Source of the DNA: Chrysomallon squamiferum | Taxonomy: Eukaryota; Mollusca; Gastropoda; Neomphalida; Peltospiridae | Assembly: GCA_012295275.1 (NCBI GenBank) | Contig: CM022667.1 | Span: 12,342,538-12,362,537, forward strand | Direction: 5' to 3' | DNA: 20,000 nt | Shown here: one piece after another, positions 10,887 through 18,578 of the stretch | How the letters are laid out: each line of letters starts with the position of its first letter | Numbering within the stretch: position 1 is the first letter of the stretch | Program-made: the position numbers and the translations under genes | The notes under the pieces: model-generated | Told to the model about the DNA's origin: nothing | Database searches by the model: none | Seen by the model: the letters and a program-made list of their open reading frames with translations, nothing else

Positions 10887-13822
10887 AAAAAAAATAATAA
10901 GAAAAAAAAATAAGAAGAAAATTATTTAAGTTTTTAGTTAAAAATAAATACAGTAACAATTAAAGCAAATAAAAAAAAAAAAAAAAACCCCACAGAAGTA
11001 TTTAAACACTATTTTTATAAAAGAAGAAAAACACCCCCTCTTTAGAACAATCTGGACCCGCGCCTCGGGGAAAATATTACAAAGGACTGCGAAACGCGCA
11101 GGTCGCAAAGCATGACTGAAATTCGACACCGTTTGTAATTGAGCCGTCATTTATAAACGAGGTCCCGATATAACCGGTAGCCCACCGAGGGGAAAAAGTG
11201 TTCACAGGCCTTTCAAACTTCTCTCATAGCCATTTAGCGCCATCAGATAATCATGTAATTAGGGTTATGATAAGATATCGAGAGAAAAAAAAAAAAAAAA
11301 AAAAAAAAAAGAAGAGTAAAAACTTGATAGCGCTCTCCATGATTGCTCACTTTGCCTGCTTGCAGTCAGTGAGTGAGTGAGTGAGTGAGTGAGCCTGTGC
11401 CTGTGCAAAATGTTGCCGATTTCATAGAAATTGTAACATCAGTGATTTAGGGATAGAATGAAAGATGAAATATTGTTAATAAAAAAAAAAAAAAAAGAAA
11501 AGGATTATTATTTTTAATTGAATGACTGATTTTTTTTTTTTTTTTTTTTTTCATTATCTGGAGTATTTATATTTTGGGGTGTGGGTTTATATTATTTTTT
11601 TTTTTTTTTTTTTAAAACGCAAGTTAAATATTCCATATCAGATCTAACAATGTACCATCAGTGGTTATTGTTTTCAAATAATGTATTAATTAAACGACTG
11701 TAATAGAAAATTTCTGTGAGCGCCTTATTCGTTTTTACAACTATTAACTTAAATATTTATTTTTCTCTTCTGTTGTTTAACGTATGAATAGTAGGTATCA
11801 AAATCGTAAACTGAATCTGCTTTCAGCATAAATCAATAACATTACAATTAAATGTAACAATGATTTAAATTAATCTGAAAAATATATTTAGTCTGAAGGG
11901 AACATAACCTAAAGCTATTGCTCGAACATAAAAATATAACAGTAAATGAAAACGTATAAAATTCGAAATATACGTGAAACGAACATAACTGAATAGGTAT
12001 GTAGCAAACAATATACATATTATTAATTTAAACATACACACACACAGACACACGCACGCACAGATATCATAATCAACATAACTTTAATGCCTATCATTGT
12101 ACAGTACACACAGACATATATATAACGCGAATTCAACGTAATTTTAAACATACATAACTCGGACGTACATAATGTGCGTGGACACGGAAATTTACATAAT
12201 TTCAAAAAGCAGTTACTTAGATTAGAATGTTCAGATTTAAAACTTACGTAATAAGTAGTTAAGAATCGATTTACTGCATGTTAATTTAATGTCCAAATAC
12301 CTATCGAAGTGAAGTTTATTGGTAACGAACATAACTCGAAACGAGTATAACTGATAAGGAACGTAACTCGAAAAGACGATGATTGAAAACGTACACGAAA
12401 ATGAAAATTAACTCTTGTGACGAGAAGCGACTGGAATTAGAAATGTACACAGAACGAAATGAACACAACTGAAATGAACACAACTGCAATGAACGGCCGA
12501 AAACGCACAGTGATGAAAACATCCAGATAACGCGAAAGAAACTTAACACAGATTACGAAATTAAACTTATTGTATATATAAGTAATAACGTACGTAACTG
12601 TAAAAAAAAATTACACAAAATAAACAAAACGAGAAATTTACATTTCTACAAACGATGCATGAATTAAATTAGCTTTCACCGTTAGGAAAGTTCTGTAAAT
12701 TATTATTATTGTTGCTCGTTTTATTCCTGTATTAATTCTCGGTCCTGCAATAATTCTGTAGTGAATCTTTTTTATACTGTTTCTTAAGAATGCTGCCTAT
12801 GTGTTTTATATAGCAGGACATATTTCAATAAAAATGTATATATGTCTGTCTGTGTGTACGTACGTATGTACAGCCGAAACAGCAAGAGATGTCATCAAAT
12901 CTTTACCGTGACACCTCAGCCGCCACAACCTGTCACACAACGTCTCACGTCGCGAGACGCTGACTCGCTCTTATTACCTGTTAATACCTGTAACATCAAA
13001 GGACAAAGGTAAGAAAGGTGCAACACTTACCAGAGGTGAGTAAAAGGCCGATCCTTCTGCACCCAGAGCCACGTACCCCTGGGACACGGCGGCAGCGTAG
13101 GCCGACGCAGTGTACATGCTTTCCGCTAGTCCCGGGACACGGGGGTAGTTCAGCAGGGCGGTTCCGTACTGGCAGGAGCAGATCGTTTGTCCCGTGTGAG
13201 GGTCCGTCATTATAGGACGGCCATTTTCACAACATGCCCTAGGCGTGGCCGTTGGCGGAGAAGAGCTTGTCATCTTGAACGAAAAAGAAATAAAACATTA
13301 ATTAATTAATTAATAATAATAATAATAGCAGTAATAATAATAGTAATAGTAATAATAATAATAATTAATAGTATGATAATAACTGTGTGTGTGTTACTGT
13401 TTCATTATGTTCCGTATTATAATTATAATATCAGTTATTATTAGAAATTAATTAAGTTGTAATCGTTAAATTTCATTTAGACGTATTAACAAGATTTTAA
13501 AAATTTAGATAAATAAATGATTTGAATTAATTTTAACAAAGTGTATGTCAGGTTTTAAAATTTATTAATTTCACAAATGTAATAACTGTTATTTAAAAAA
13601 AAAAAAAAAGTAAAAGTAAGTGTAAATTTTAAAATTTGGAAACAAAAATTATGTTTAAAAAAAGCATAACTCCAAAGAAAAAATAAACGAAAATATATAT
13701 ATATTAAATAATATTTATAAATAAAGTTTAACAAACATTTTTTTTATAAGTAATTAATCAAATTAAAATCCAATAAAATTTTTTAAATACAAGTTGCAAA
13801 GAATCTATTAAATTTAAATTTA

Positions 13823-13882
<60 letters not shown>

Positions 13883-13998
13883 CAAATGATCAAGTAATAA
13901 ATGCTTAATGAAATCAAACAGACAAAGATTACACATACCTGAGAATTTGGTCTTGTAACAGTGGTAGGTACCAAACCAGAAATCTGACTAAACGACAT
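5096..13998 (-). CDS. Irx: Iroquois-class TALE homeobox gene, 5' part (4 exons)
   Basis: This is a nuclear transcription factor of the Iroquois family, whose members pattern neural and mesodermal territories in animals. Four exons join on the minus strand: 13998-13939, 13273-13031, 7650-7541 and 5472-5096. Every junction has an AG acceptor and a GTAAGT, GTATGT, GTAAGA or GTGAGT donor, and phases are compatible (0, 0, then a split codon GG|A). The product is 263 complete residues plus one base. Its order is a short N-terminus, the block [17 protein letters not shown] with CSCQY, then [26 protein letters not shown], a 63-residue TALE homeodomain (about residues 144-206) and an acidic Asp/Gly tail. 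These blocks occur in the same order in fly mirror/araucan/caupolican and other invertebrate Irx proteins. The C-terminal part with the Iro box is missing because the window ends. Which Irx paralogue this is cannot be told from the sequence alone. Confidence 0.95.
5643..5672. repeat. Poly-T tract
   Basis: About 30 T in a row within intron 3, followed by pyrimidine-rich sequence to about 5890 containing a short (TTA)n. Confidence 0.93.
6831..6910. repeat. (TTA)n / (TCA)n microsatellite
   Basis: A TTA run of about 60 bases passing directly into six TCA triplets, then TTA again. This is a typical point-mutation-then-expansion pattern. Confidence 0.93.
7100..7540. promoter_or_regulatory. Candidate regulatory block next to exon 3
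   Basis: A non-repetitive, CpG-containing intron 3 segment. It includes GGTGTC (7258-7263) inverted against GACACC (7274-7279) around an AACAAAGG TCF/Sox-like word (7267-7274), and a perfect TTACGTAA at 7397-7404. Another TTACGTAA lies just outside, at 7070-7077. Sequence complexity contrasts with the low-complexity DNA on the far side. The functional claim is an inference. Confidence 0.33.
7541..7650 (-). CDS. Irx: Irx exon 3, residues 102-137 plus split Gly138
   Basis: This is a 110-base exon with acceptor TTTTTTTCAG ending at 7651 and donor GG|GTAAGA at 7540. Read in phase 0 from exon 2 it gives GGGPYDLKD, then [20 protein letters not shown] and VYPYGA. It ends with two bases, GG, that pair with the first base of exon 4 to make Gly138. 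The YDLKD and YDP-x-x-AAY elements are the conserved linker seen just before the homeodomain in invertebrate Irx proteins. No other frame or strand is open with proper splice sites across this span. Frame continuity on both sides makes the call strong despite the short length. Confidence 0.92.
7797..7913. repeat. Two (TTA)n tracts in a local duplication
   Basis: Two segments of the form GGAATAGTAGAAGTG, TAGTRTTAATAGTTAYAGTA, TTGTTTTTTATT and then (TTA)n are repeated at about 7744-7830 and 7832-7913. This indicates an 85-90 bp tandem duplication around a microsatellite. Confidence 0.85.
9300..9640. repeat. Compound TTA/TCA/TTG triplet tract
   Basis: About 340 bases consisting almost entirely of TTA, TCA and TTG triplets, including (TTA)n at 9351-9384 and (TTG)n near 9590-9614. 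Confidence 0.9.
9830..9935. repeat. Imperfect (AGT)n tract
   Basis: AGT triplets with AAT and AGC interruptions. It produces a spurious Ser-rich frame on the plus strand. Confidence 0.85.
10500..10700. promoter_or_regulatory. Candidate non-coding block, intron 2
   Basis: Unique sequence between microsatellites, with CACGAACACGCG and CGACCTTG words. A near-palindromic pair of GGATT and AATCC (Otx/bicoid-like) lies at about 10657-10676 around an AT core. This is weak evidence based on complexity and motif pairing. Confidence 0.22.
10725..10900. repeat. (AAT)n and (AAAT)n microsatellites
   Basis: An AAT run at 10725-10755 and a long AAAT tetranucleotide run at 10820-10885, then poly-A-rich sequence. 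Confidence 0.92.
11035..11290. promoter_or_regulatory. Candidate enhancer block, intron 2
   Basis: A sharply bounded GC- and CpG-richer island in AT-rich intron DNA, ending at a poly-A tract. It contains two related words, CCTCGGGGAAAA and CCGAGGGGAAAA. It has a double homeodomain site TAATCATGTAATTA at 11248-11261, and three GATA cores within 32 bases at 11246, 11269 and 11274. It has no coding potential. Intronic enhancers of this make-up would fit Irx regulation, but function is inferred only from motifs. Confidence 0.4.
11284..11310. repeat. Poly-A tract
   Basis: About 26 A in a row closing the putative enhancer block. Confidence 0.93.
11368..11406. repeat. (GTGA)n then (CTGTGC)2
   Basis: A GAGT/GTGA tetranucleotide run of about 26 bases, followed by two copies of CCTGTG. 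Positions 11410-11880 beyond it hold poly-A and poly-T runs (11532-11552, 11597-11613) and otherwise plain AT-rich sequence. Confidence 0.88.
11880..12600. repeat. Decayed array of a GAACATAACT-like motif
   Basis: Related words recur along about 700 bases: GAACATAAC (11900), GAACATA (11924), GAACATAACT (11981), CAACATAACT (12074), CAACGTAATT (12134), ACATAACTCG (12152), GAACATAACTCGAA (12327), GAGTATAACT (12343) and GAACGTAACTCGAAA (12359). At 12456-12485 there is a perfect 2 x 15 tandem of GAAATGAACACAACT with a partial third copy. A CA run at 12034-12060 interrupts. This is best read as an ancient minisatellite whose copies have diverged. Confidence 0.6.
13031..13273 (-). CDS. Irx: Irx exon 2, residues 21-101
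   Basis: This 81-codon exon lies between an acceptor with a pyrimidine tract and CAAG just before 13273, and a donor CTG|GTAAGT at 13030. It starts at residue 21 with an ATG that is also the first codon of the exon. It carries the conserved N-terminal Irx block: [17 protein letters not shown] at 34-50 and CSCQY at 52-56. It then has LLNYPRVPG, an Ala-rich stretch with [11 protein letters not shown], and SAFYSPL at 95-101. Both phases are 0. The residue after CSCQY is Gly; I recall Asp as more usual there, but cannot check this. Base composition is far richer in GC than the flanking introns, as expected for an exon. Confidence 0.93.
13297..13368. repeat. (TTAA)n and (AAT)n microsatellite, intron 1
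   Basis: TTAA repeats passing into imperfect AAT/AGT triplets. Confidence 0.88.
13823..13882. repeat. (AAT)20 microsatellite, intron 1
   Basis: A pure trinucleotide run of about 60 bases, close to the exon 1 donor. Confidence 0.94.
13939..13998 (-). CDS. Irx: Irx exon 1 (coding part), residues 1-20
   Basis: The exon begins with ATG at 13998-13996 and encodes [20 protein letters not shown]. An in-frame TAA lies 14 codons upstream (14028-14026), so translation cannot start earlier in this transcript. The -3 position is G, a favourable context. The exon ends in CAG followed by GTATGT at 13938, in phase 0. The opening with a Gln-Ile/Ser-rich start and Pro-Thr-Thr resembles invertebrate mirror-type N-termini. 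The transcript should extend further 5' as UTR. The exon is too short to be found by ORF length alone and rests on frame, splice sites and family resemblance. Confidence 0.85.
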
Positions 13999-14429
13999 CC
14001 CACGCTTGATTATAGCGTGTCCCACTTATTTCGTTTTAAACTTTCTTTATGTATATATCTATCTATCTATCTATCTATCTATCAATTCTATTTTATTTTA
14101 TTTTTTAACTCTTAATTCCACTCTAATCACTGAACAACAAACAACTGCAACGACGGCGTGATGTCGTCACGCCTGTAGAACAACAATATCACTGCACGGC
14201 GCTGTCACGATGAACAACGTCTTGTTCGATGGAACATACAAGTCACCTAAACAGTATCCGTGTTGGAGTGCGAGAAGGCATCGTTCGGAACATGGGCGTT
14301 TGTCGTTTTTAGACCAGCAAATGGTTTTTCTAAGTTGCTGTACACAGGCCAAACCAGCTCACATTAATATGGAATGATAGTAGATTTATTGAGAACACTA
14401 TTGAGCACTTCGGTTCGCTTCTGTTTCTA
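13999..14429 (-). other. Irx: Probable Irx 5'UTR / first exon leader
   Basis: This non-repetitive, CpG-containing sequence lies between the start codon and the promoter-like motifs, apart from an ATCT microsatellite at 14056-14083. It includes a TAA stop in frame with the Irx ATG. It also has a perfect hairpin (GGCGTGA at 14155-14161, five-base loop, TCACGCC at 14167-14173) that would be transcribed into the leader. The transcription start is not defined by any motif I can trust, and an additional 5'UTR intron cannot be excluded. Confidence 0.5.
14056..14083. repeat. (ATCT)7 microsatellite
   Basis: A tetranucleotide run inside the presumed 5'UTR, directly upstream of the start codon region. 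Confidence 0.92.
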
Positions 14430-14580
14430 CAACAAGTCCGACACGATTGGCGATCCGCTGCTTGACGTCACACGACGTTTTATTGATCGACTAGTCGGGA
14501 CTTTGAGAATACGCTCCGCCCATCTGGAATGAAGCTTTGTACGCCCCGCCCATCCAAGTGCCAATTGGAACTGAGGTCCT
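14430..14580 (-). promoter_or_regulatory. Candidate TATA-less proximal promoter of Irx
   Basis: About 430-580 bases upstream of the start codon is a compact cluster of classic promoter elements. There is a perfect CRE palindrome TGACGTCA at 14463-14470, two GC boxes (CCGCCC at 14516-14521 and CCCCGCCC at 14544-14551), and CCAATTGG at 14561-14568, which reads as a CCAAT box on both strands. The GC boxes sit in a 30-base-spaced direct repeat of CCGCCCATC. No TATA box is apparent on the minus strand nearby. The assignment rests on motif clustering and position only. Confidence 0.5.
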
Positions 14581-14639
14581 GCCTTCATTCCCTTGCCCAC
14601 TTTTTCTTTTTTCTTTTTTTTTCTTTAACGTAACAAGAG

Positions 14640-14831
14640 TGAAAATGTTGTTTTGCTTTCATTTTTTTTTTTTTTTTTTTTTTTTCGTTTGTTGTTGAAG
14701 TGAACAAGGGGATCGTGTAGAAGTGATGTGAGATAATGTATTAAATTAGGTATTCTGTAAATGACGTTTTATTTAGTTATTTATTTATTTATTATCATCT
14801 TCATCAGTACATCATCATAATCATCATCATC

Positions 14832-14878
<47 letters not shown>

Positions 14879-15375
14879 TTATTAATTAATTAATTAATTG
14901 ATTGATTTTATATTTATTTATTTATTGGAAGACGAACCTAATTTCGCATTCAGCGTTTAGGATTATTTACTATCAACTTTTTCAGGTATCTACTGACTTA
15001 TTTATTTACATAATTAATTAAATACCTAAATATCACTTCATTCATCAGTGATTCATTGAATTTTCTTTTTATTCATAAATTTATTCCTTTTTATTAATTG
15101 TTGCATATTTTGATTTTGATTTATTTATTTATCTATCTATCTATCTATCTAACTCTCTATTTATCTATTCATTTATCAGTCATCTGTTTATCTCTCCACC
15201 TATCTATCTCTCTTTCATCTATATATATATATATATCAATGCATCTATTTATTTATCTGTATATCTGTATATCTATATATCTATCTATCTATCTGTCTAT
15301 TTATCTATATATATATATATATACCTACACACACATATATATGTGTGTGTGAATATATATATATTTACATACATA

Positions 15376-15441
<66 letters not shown>

Positions 15442-15450
15442 TTTTTCGCC
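14640..15450. repeat. Upstream low-complexity belt: poly-T, (TTA)n, (TATC)n, (TTTA)n
   Basis: It contains poly-T at 14662-14685, TCA/TTA triplets at 14806-14878, a TTAA run at 14881-14899, and unremarkable AT-rich sequence at 14900-15115. Long TATT/TATC tetranucleotide and TA runs follow at 15115-15375, then (TTA)n at 15379-15412 and (TTTA)n to 15444. No gene-like sequence is present. Confidence 0.88.
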
Positions 15451-15760
15451 TATATCGTCATTTACACCTGTATTAAACAAGACAGTTTCTGTGAGTCACG
15501 TCTTCTTGACGTGATGATTGTCTGCTTAACGTCTTCCAAGCAGCTGAAACAAAAATGTGCGCTCGTTCGATAGGAAAGAAAAAGAGAAAAAAAACTCATT
15601 TCATATTCAGACAACATGTATCTATGACAACACACGACTGCTTTGAAAACTTTTACTTTTCACAAAAACACGCACTCAACCATCGAAATTGGACAAAAGC
15701 AAACAAACGCGGACACCATCAAAAACCGAAAAGTGCCGCATTCAACCACACGTGTAGTCT
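15450..15760. promoter_or_regulatory. Candidate upstream regulatory block
   Basis: Unique sequence about 1.5 kb upstream of the start codon. It has a perfect 7-bp inverted repeat TCACGTC (15496-15502), a five-base spacer, and GACGTGA (15508-15514). A CACGTG E-box lies near 15751. There is no plausible coding frame. It is flanked by microsatellite and poly-T, so its boundaries are sharp. Confidence 0.33.
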
Positions 15761-15846
15761 TTTTTTTTTTTTTTTTTTTTTTTTTACTCGTTTCAGTTAC
15801 CTCTAAGGCTAGAGAAAAAAAAAAAAAAAGGTTTTTTTTTTTTTTT
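15760..15846. repeat. Poly-T / poly-A / poly-T cluster
   Basis: Homopolymer T (15760-15785), A (15815-15829) and T (15832-15846) runs in close succession. Confidence 0.92.
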
Positions 15847-16202
15847 CGAAGACGTCACCGCCGTTCAAATGAAGAACGAAAAATACATGAACACCTTTTC
15901 CCTCTCATTACGTTAACTGCTACGACGACACCCACGTCCACGTGGGCAAATTTACACATGTTTTTTGGAGACTCCCAAATTTAGCGAAGGTCTCTGTTGA
16001 CAGAGGCACAAGGGTCGGTGCTGGAACGGCGGAGTTTTTCTTTTCAACTCTTTCTAATAATATTTCACTGGACGAACTCACGAAGCCCTTTTACCAAGCG
16101 AGCACAGACTAATGGGGATAAACGCTTCACATTAAAGAAAATCTCTTGTTTGTTTTTAGAAGATAAAGTGTTTATGTCAACTGATACTATTGTGTCTCGG
16201 TG

Positions 16203-16205
<3 letters not shown>
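15841..16205. promoter_or_regulatory. Candidate upstream regulatory block
   Basis: A non-repetitive, CpG-containing segment with GACGTCAC (15851-15858, CRE-like). It has CCCACGT and ACGTGGG inverted around two bases at 15931-15946, containing the E-box CACGTG. A TAATGGGGATAAA word lies near 16110. A poly-T tract ends it at 16207. The coding frames across it lack family resemblance and splice logic. Confidence 0.33.
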
Positions 16206-16206
<1 letters not shown>

Positions 16207-16243
<37 letters not shown>

Positions 16244-16322
16244 CACGCCTCCGGTTATGTTTTGTGTTAACTAATACATTTTCGTGTGTTTGTTGCGGCT
16301 TTTAATTTTTTTTTTTTTTTTC
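16207..16322. repeat. Poly-T tracts
   Basis: A run of about 37 T (16207-16243) and another of about 16 T before 16322, separated by 60 bases of unique sequence. Confidence 0.94.
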
Positions 16323-16409
16323 TTTTTTTATCTTGTATCTTGTTATATTTTTAAGGTGTCTATTGTTATTTCTTGTTTATGTAAACAGAGGAATAATGAT
16401 TCTCTTTAA

Positions 16410-16416
<7 letters not shown>

Positions 16417-16479
<63 letters not shown>
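16417..16479. repeat. (TC)n microsatellite
   Basis: A pyrimidine dinucleotide run of about 63 bases, preceded by CTTTCTC. Confidence 0.95.
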
Positions 16480-16483
<4 letters not shown>

Positions 16484-16635
16484 GTATTGAAATAAAGCAC
16501 TCACATAGGCATTATATATATATATAGATGTACACCTAATATATTTAATGCGCGCATGTATAACTGTAGTAGCAACAAAAAAAAAGAAGCAAACAACAAT
16601 AACAGTAATCATGTTAATGTAGATGATGATATAAA

Positions 16636-16820
16636 AGAATAAATAAATAAATAAATATAATATAATATAATATAATATAATATAATATAATATAATATAA
16701 TATAATATAATATAATATAATGAACTGAAATAAAATAAAATAAAAAAAAACAAAAACAAAAACAAAACAAAACTAATATAAAATAAATTATAATAATTTA
16801 AAATAAAAGCAAAGTTTGTT
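16636..16820. repeat. (AAAT)n, (TATAA)n and AT-rich A-tracts
   Basis: AAAT repeats lead into a pure pentanucleotide ATATA/TATAA run at about 16656-16720, then AAAAC-rich sequence. The pentamer is unusual here because every other long tract is di-, tri- or tetranucleotide. Positions 16820-17060 are plain AT-rich sequence. Confidence 0.92.
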
Positions 16821-17058
16821 TTAAGGAACATAAACTTTAAACTGTAAATTGTTTATTCTGGCTACGGTAAAAACACACGTGGAAGCATGTTTTCTTACTT
16901 AATTAGAAAAACGTTAGTTACAATCCGACGTTTGATGTGTTTATAAAAATAAAAAAAAGTAATAATAAAACACCCGTAAAAATCTTATTTATTGTCTCAT
17001 CTGTTTCTTCGATTTTTTCTTCTTTTTATTTTTTTATTTTTTTGGGAGAAATATTTAA

Positions 17059-17070
<12 letters not shown>

Positions 17071-17091
<21 letters not shown>

Positions 17092-17132
17092 TTTCTTTCT
17101 TTTTAATCTGTCTTTCTATTTTCTTTTTAAAT

Positions 17133-17165
<33 letters not shown>
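17071..17165. repeat. Two poly-T tracts
   Basis: About 24 and 28 T runs separated by a pyrimidine-rich spacer. Confidence 0.93.
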
Positions 17166-17279
17166 CTTGTTAGATAAAAACTGAGTGCGGCAGGAAGGAA
17201 AGAGGTAACAATATAGGAATATAAATAAAGAGAAAAATAAGATCTACAAAAAAATATATACAGAAATACATCAGATAGA

Positions 17280-17381
<102 letters not shown>

Positions 17382-17559
17382 CTACAAACAAATATAGAGA
17401 AATACAGACAGACAGACAGAAATACAGACAGAAAGATAACATACATACGTAGACAAATATCCATACAGACAGCGATAAGCAAACGGCCAAACAGATTAAA
17501 AAAAAAAAAAAAAAAAAAAAAATGTAAACAGAGAGACCGAAAGAGAAAGATGAAAACTA

Positions 17560-18260
17560 ATGAAAATCAGGAACACACAAACAACCAGTTTTTCACAAAT
17601 TTGTTTCATTCACGGTGAATCAAGACAAACCCTCTCTCAATTCTTTGTTTTCTTTAACTCCGCAAACACAGGGTTTTTAATCGAGAACTACCGATTCTTT
17701 CAAAAACAGAGCCGCCATTTTGAAACCAATATTTCAGTCGACGTTGCGCCTCTTGCATAAACACATTGTACATATAATTTACAACAGCGTTTTATTTATC
17801 AATTTAACCTGGCTGTTGGGGCCCGTTGGGCGAATTTTATGTCGCGTTTTACGCTTCTTAAATTTTATTCTCCTGTCCACTGTTTATACGATTTTGCGGG
17901 CATCATGCGGCGAAATCGGGTCCTTTGTTGAACAGTTTTCGCAGATAATGACGTTGTTTATGTTGGCGGGTCCCGCGTATAGCATGTTACTTGGCTAAGG
18001 CGCCCGTTAACAAAGCTTTCTTTGTATTTGAAATAAACTTCATTGTTATTCATGATACGGCTGGAATATATTAGGTCCGTGGACAGCGGACGTTTTATGG
18101 GCCCAGTGCCGCGGTCAGGGGAGGTTACGTCAGTGCCACGAGTGACCAGTCTGTCAATCAACCGGACGGCCACTGTGGCGTGTTGCAGACGTCGTAAAAG
18201 TGACTATAACATTACTATTTCATGTTATAGCCTTTTCATTATCATTGATATTATGTTATA
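17560..18260. promoter_or_regulatory. Candidate distal regulatory element of Irx
   Basis: About 700 bases of unique sequence with many CpGs, standing out strongly against the flanking (AG)n and (CT)n. It contains GCCGCCATTTTG (17711-17722, a strong YY1-type site) and several TTTTAYG words (17835, 17847, 17957, 18093; posterior Hox/Cdx-like). An inverted Sox/TCF-like pair AACAAAG...CTTTGT lies at 18009-18025. TTACGTCA is at 18125-18132, and CTGTCAATCA at 18151-18160 is the reverse complement of the PBX-PREP/MEIS consensus TGATTGACAG. Frames are open for up to about 90 codons but show no family resemblance. The regulatory role is inferred. Confidence 0.42.
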
Positions 18261-18354
18261 AGATGCGGACACCGTTTGCTGTGAAGAAAGTTACTACTAC
18301 TTGCTGCAAGACAAGTAATGTGTGTATTTGACATATGGTAGAATTAACAGGTGT

Positions 18355-18415
18355 TTTGTGCGTGCGTGCGTGTGTGTTTATGTGTGTGTGTGCGCGCATG
18401 TTTGTCTGCAGATGG
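18355..18415. repeat. TG/CG dinucleotide tract
   Basis: Imperfect TGCG and TGTG runs including GCGCGCATG, of purine-pyrimidine alternating, Z-DNA-prone type. Confidence 0.75.
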
Positions 18416-18493
18416 ACGTGCGTGTTTTGAGAAGTGTACTTTGTGACTGATTGATCATGCATTTTATATATATATTTTTTATCTATTTCACGT

Positions 18494-18495
<2 letters not shown>

Positions 18496-18578
<83 letters not shown>

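Larger units (their letters stand above)
7651..13030 (-). other. Irx: Irx intron 2 (5.4 kb)
   Basis: A phase-0 GT-AG intron with donor GTAAGT at 13030 and acceptor TTTCAG at 7651. Positions 7680-9300 are plain AT-rich sequence with (TTA)n tracts and nothing recognisable. Positions 9300-9640 are a long mixed TTA/TCA/TTG triplet tract, and 9640-10500 is AT-rich with AGT triplets. Unique blocks lie at 10500-10700 and 11035-11290. A decayed motif array occupies 11880-12600. Positions 12600-13030 are ordinary unique sequence that becomes CpG-richer next to exon 2. Confidence 0.85.
13274..13938 (-). other. Irx: Irx intron 1 (665 bp)
   Basis: A phase-0 GT-AG intron with donor GTATGT at 13938 and acceptor CAAG at 13274. 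Its content is AT-rich filler with (TTAA)/(AAT)n at 13297-13368, a short poly-A at 13594-13608, a TA run near 13695 and an (AAT)n tract at 13823-13882. I see no coding or structured element in it. Confidence 0.85.

Noticed and set aside
13018-13215. Plus-strand frame over exon 2
   Set aside because: Antisense shadow of the conserved minus-strand exon.
14167-14352. 61-codon minus-strand frame in the leader
   Set aside because: No family resemblance. A TAA separates the main ATG from upstream in-frame sequence, so it is treated as 5'UTR.
17720-17998. 92-codon plus-strand frame with hydrophobic stretches
   Set aside because: It has no recognisable domain, a weak start context, and sits in a CpG-rich block better explained as regulatory DNA.
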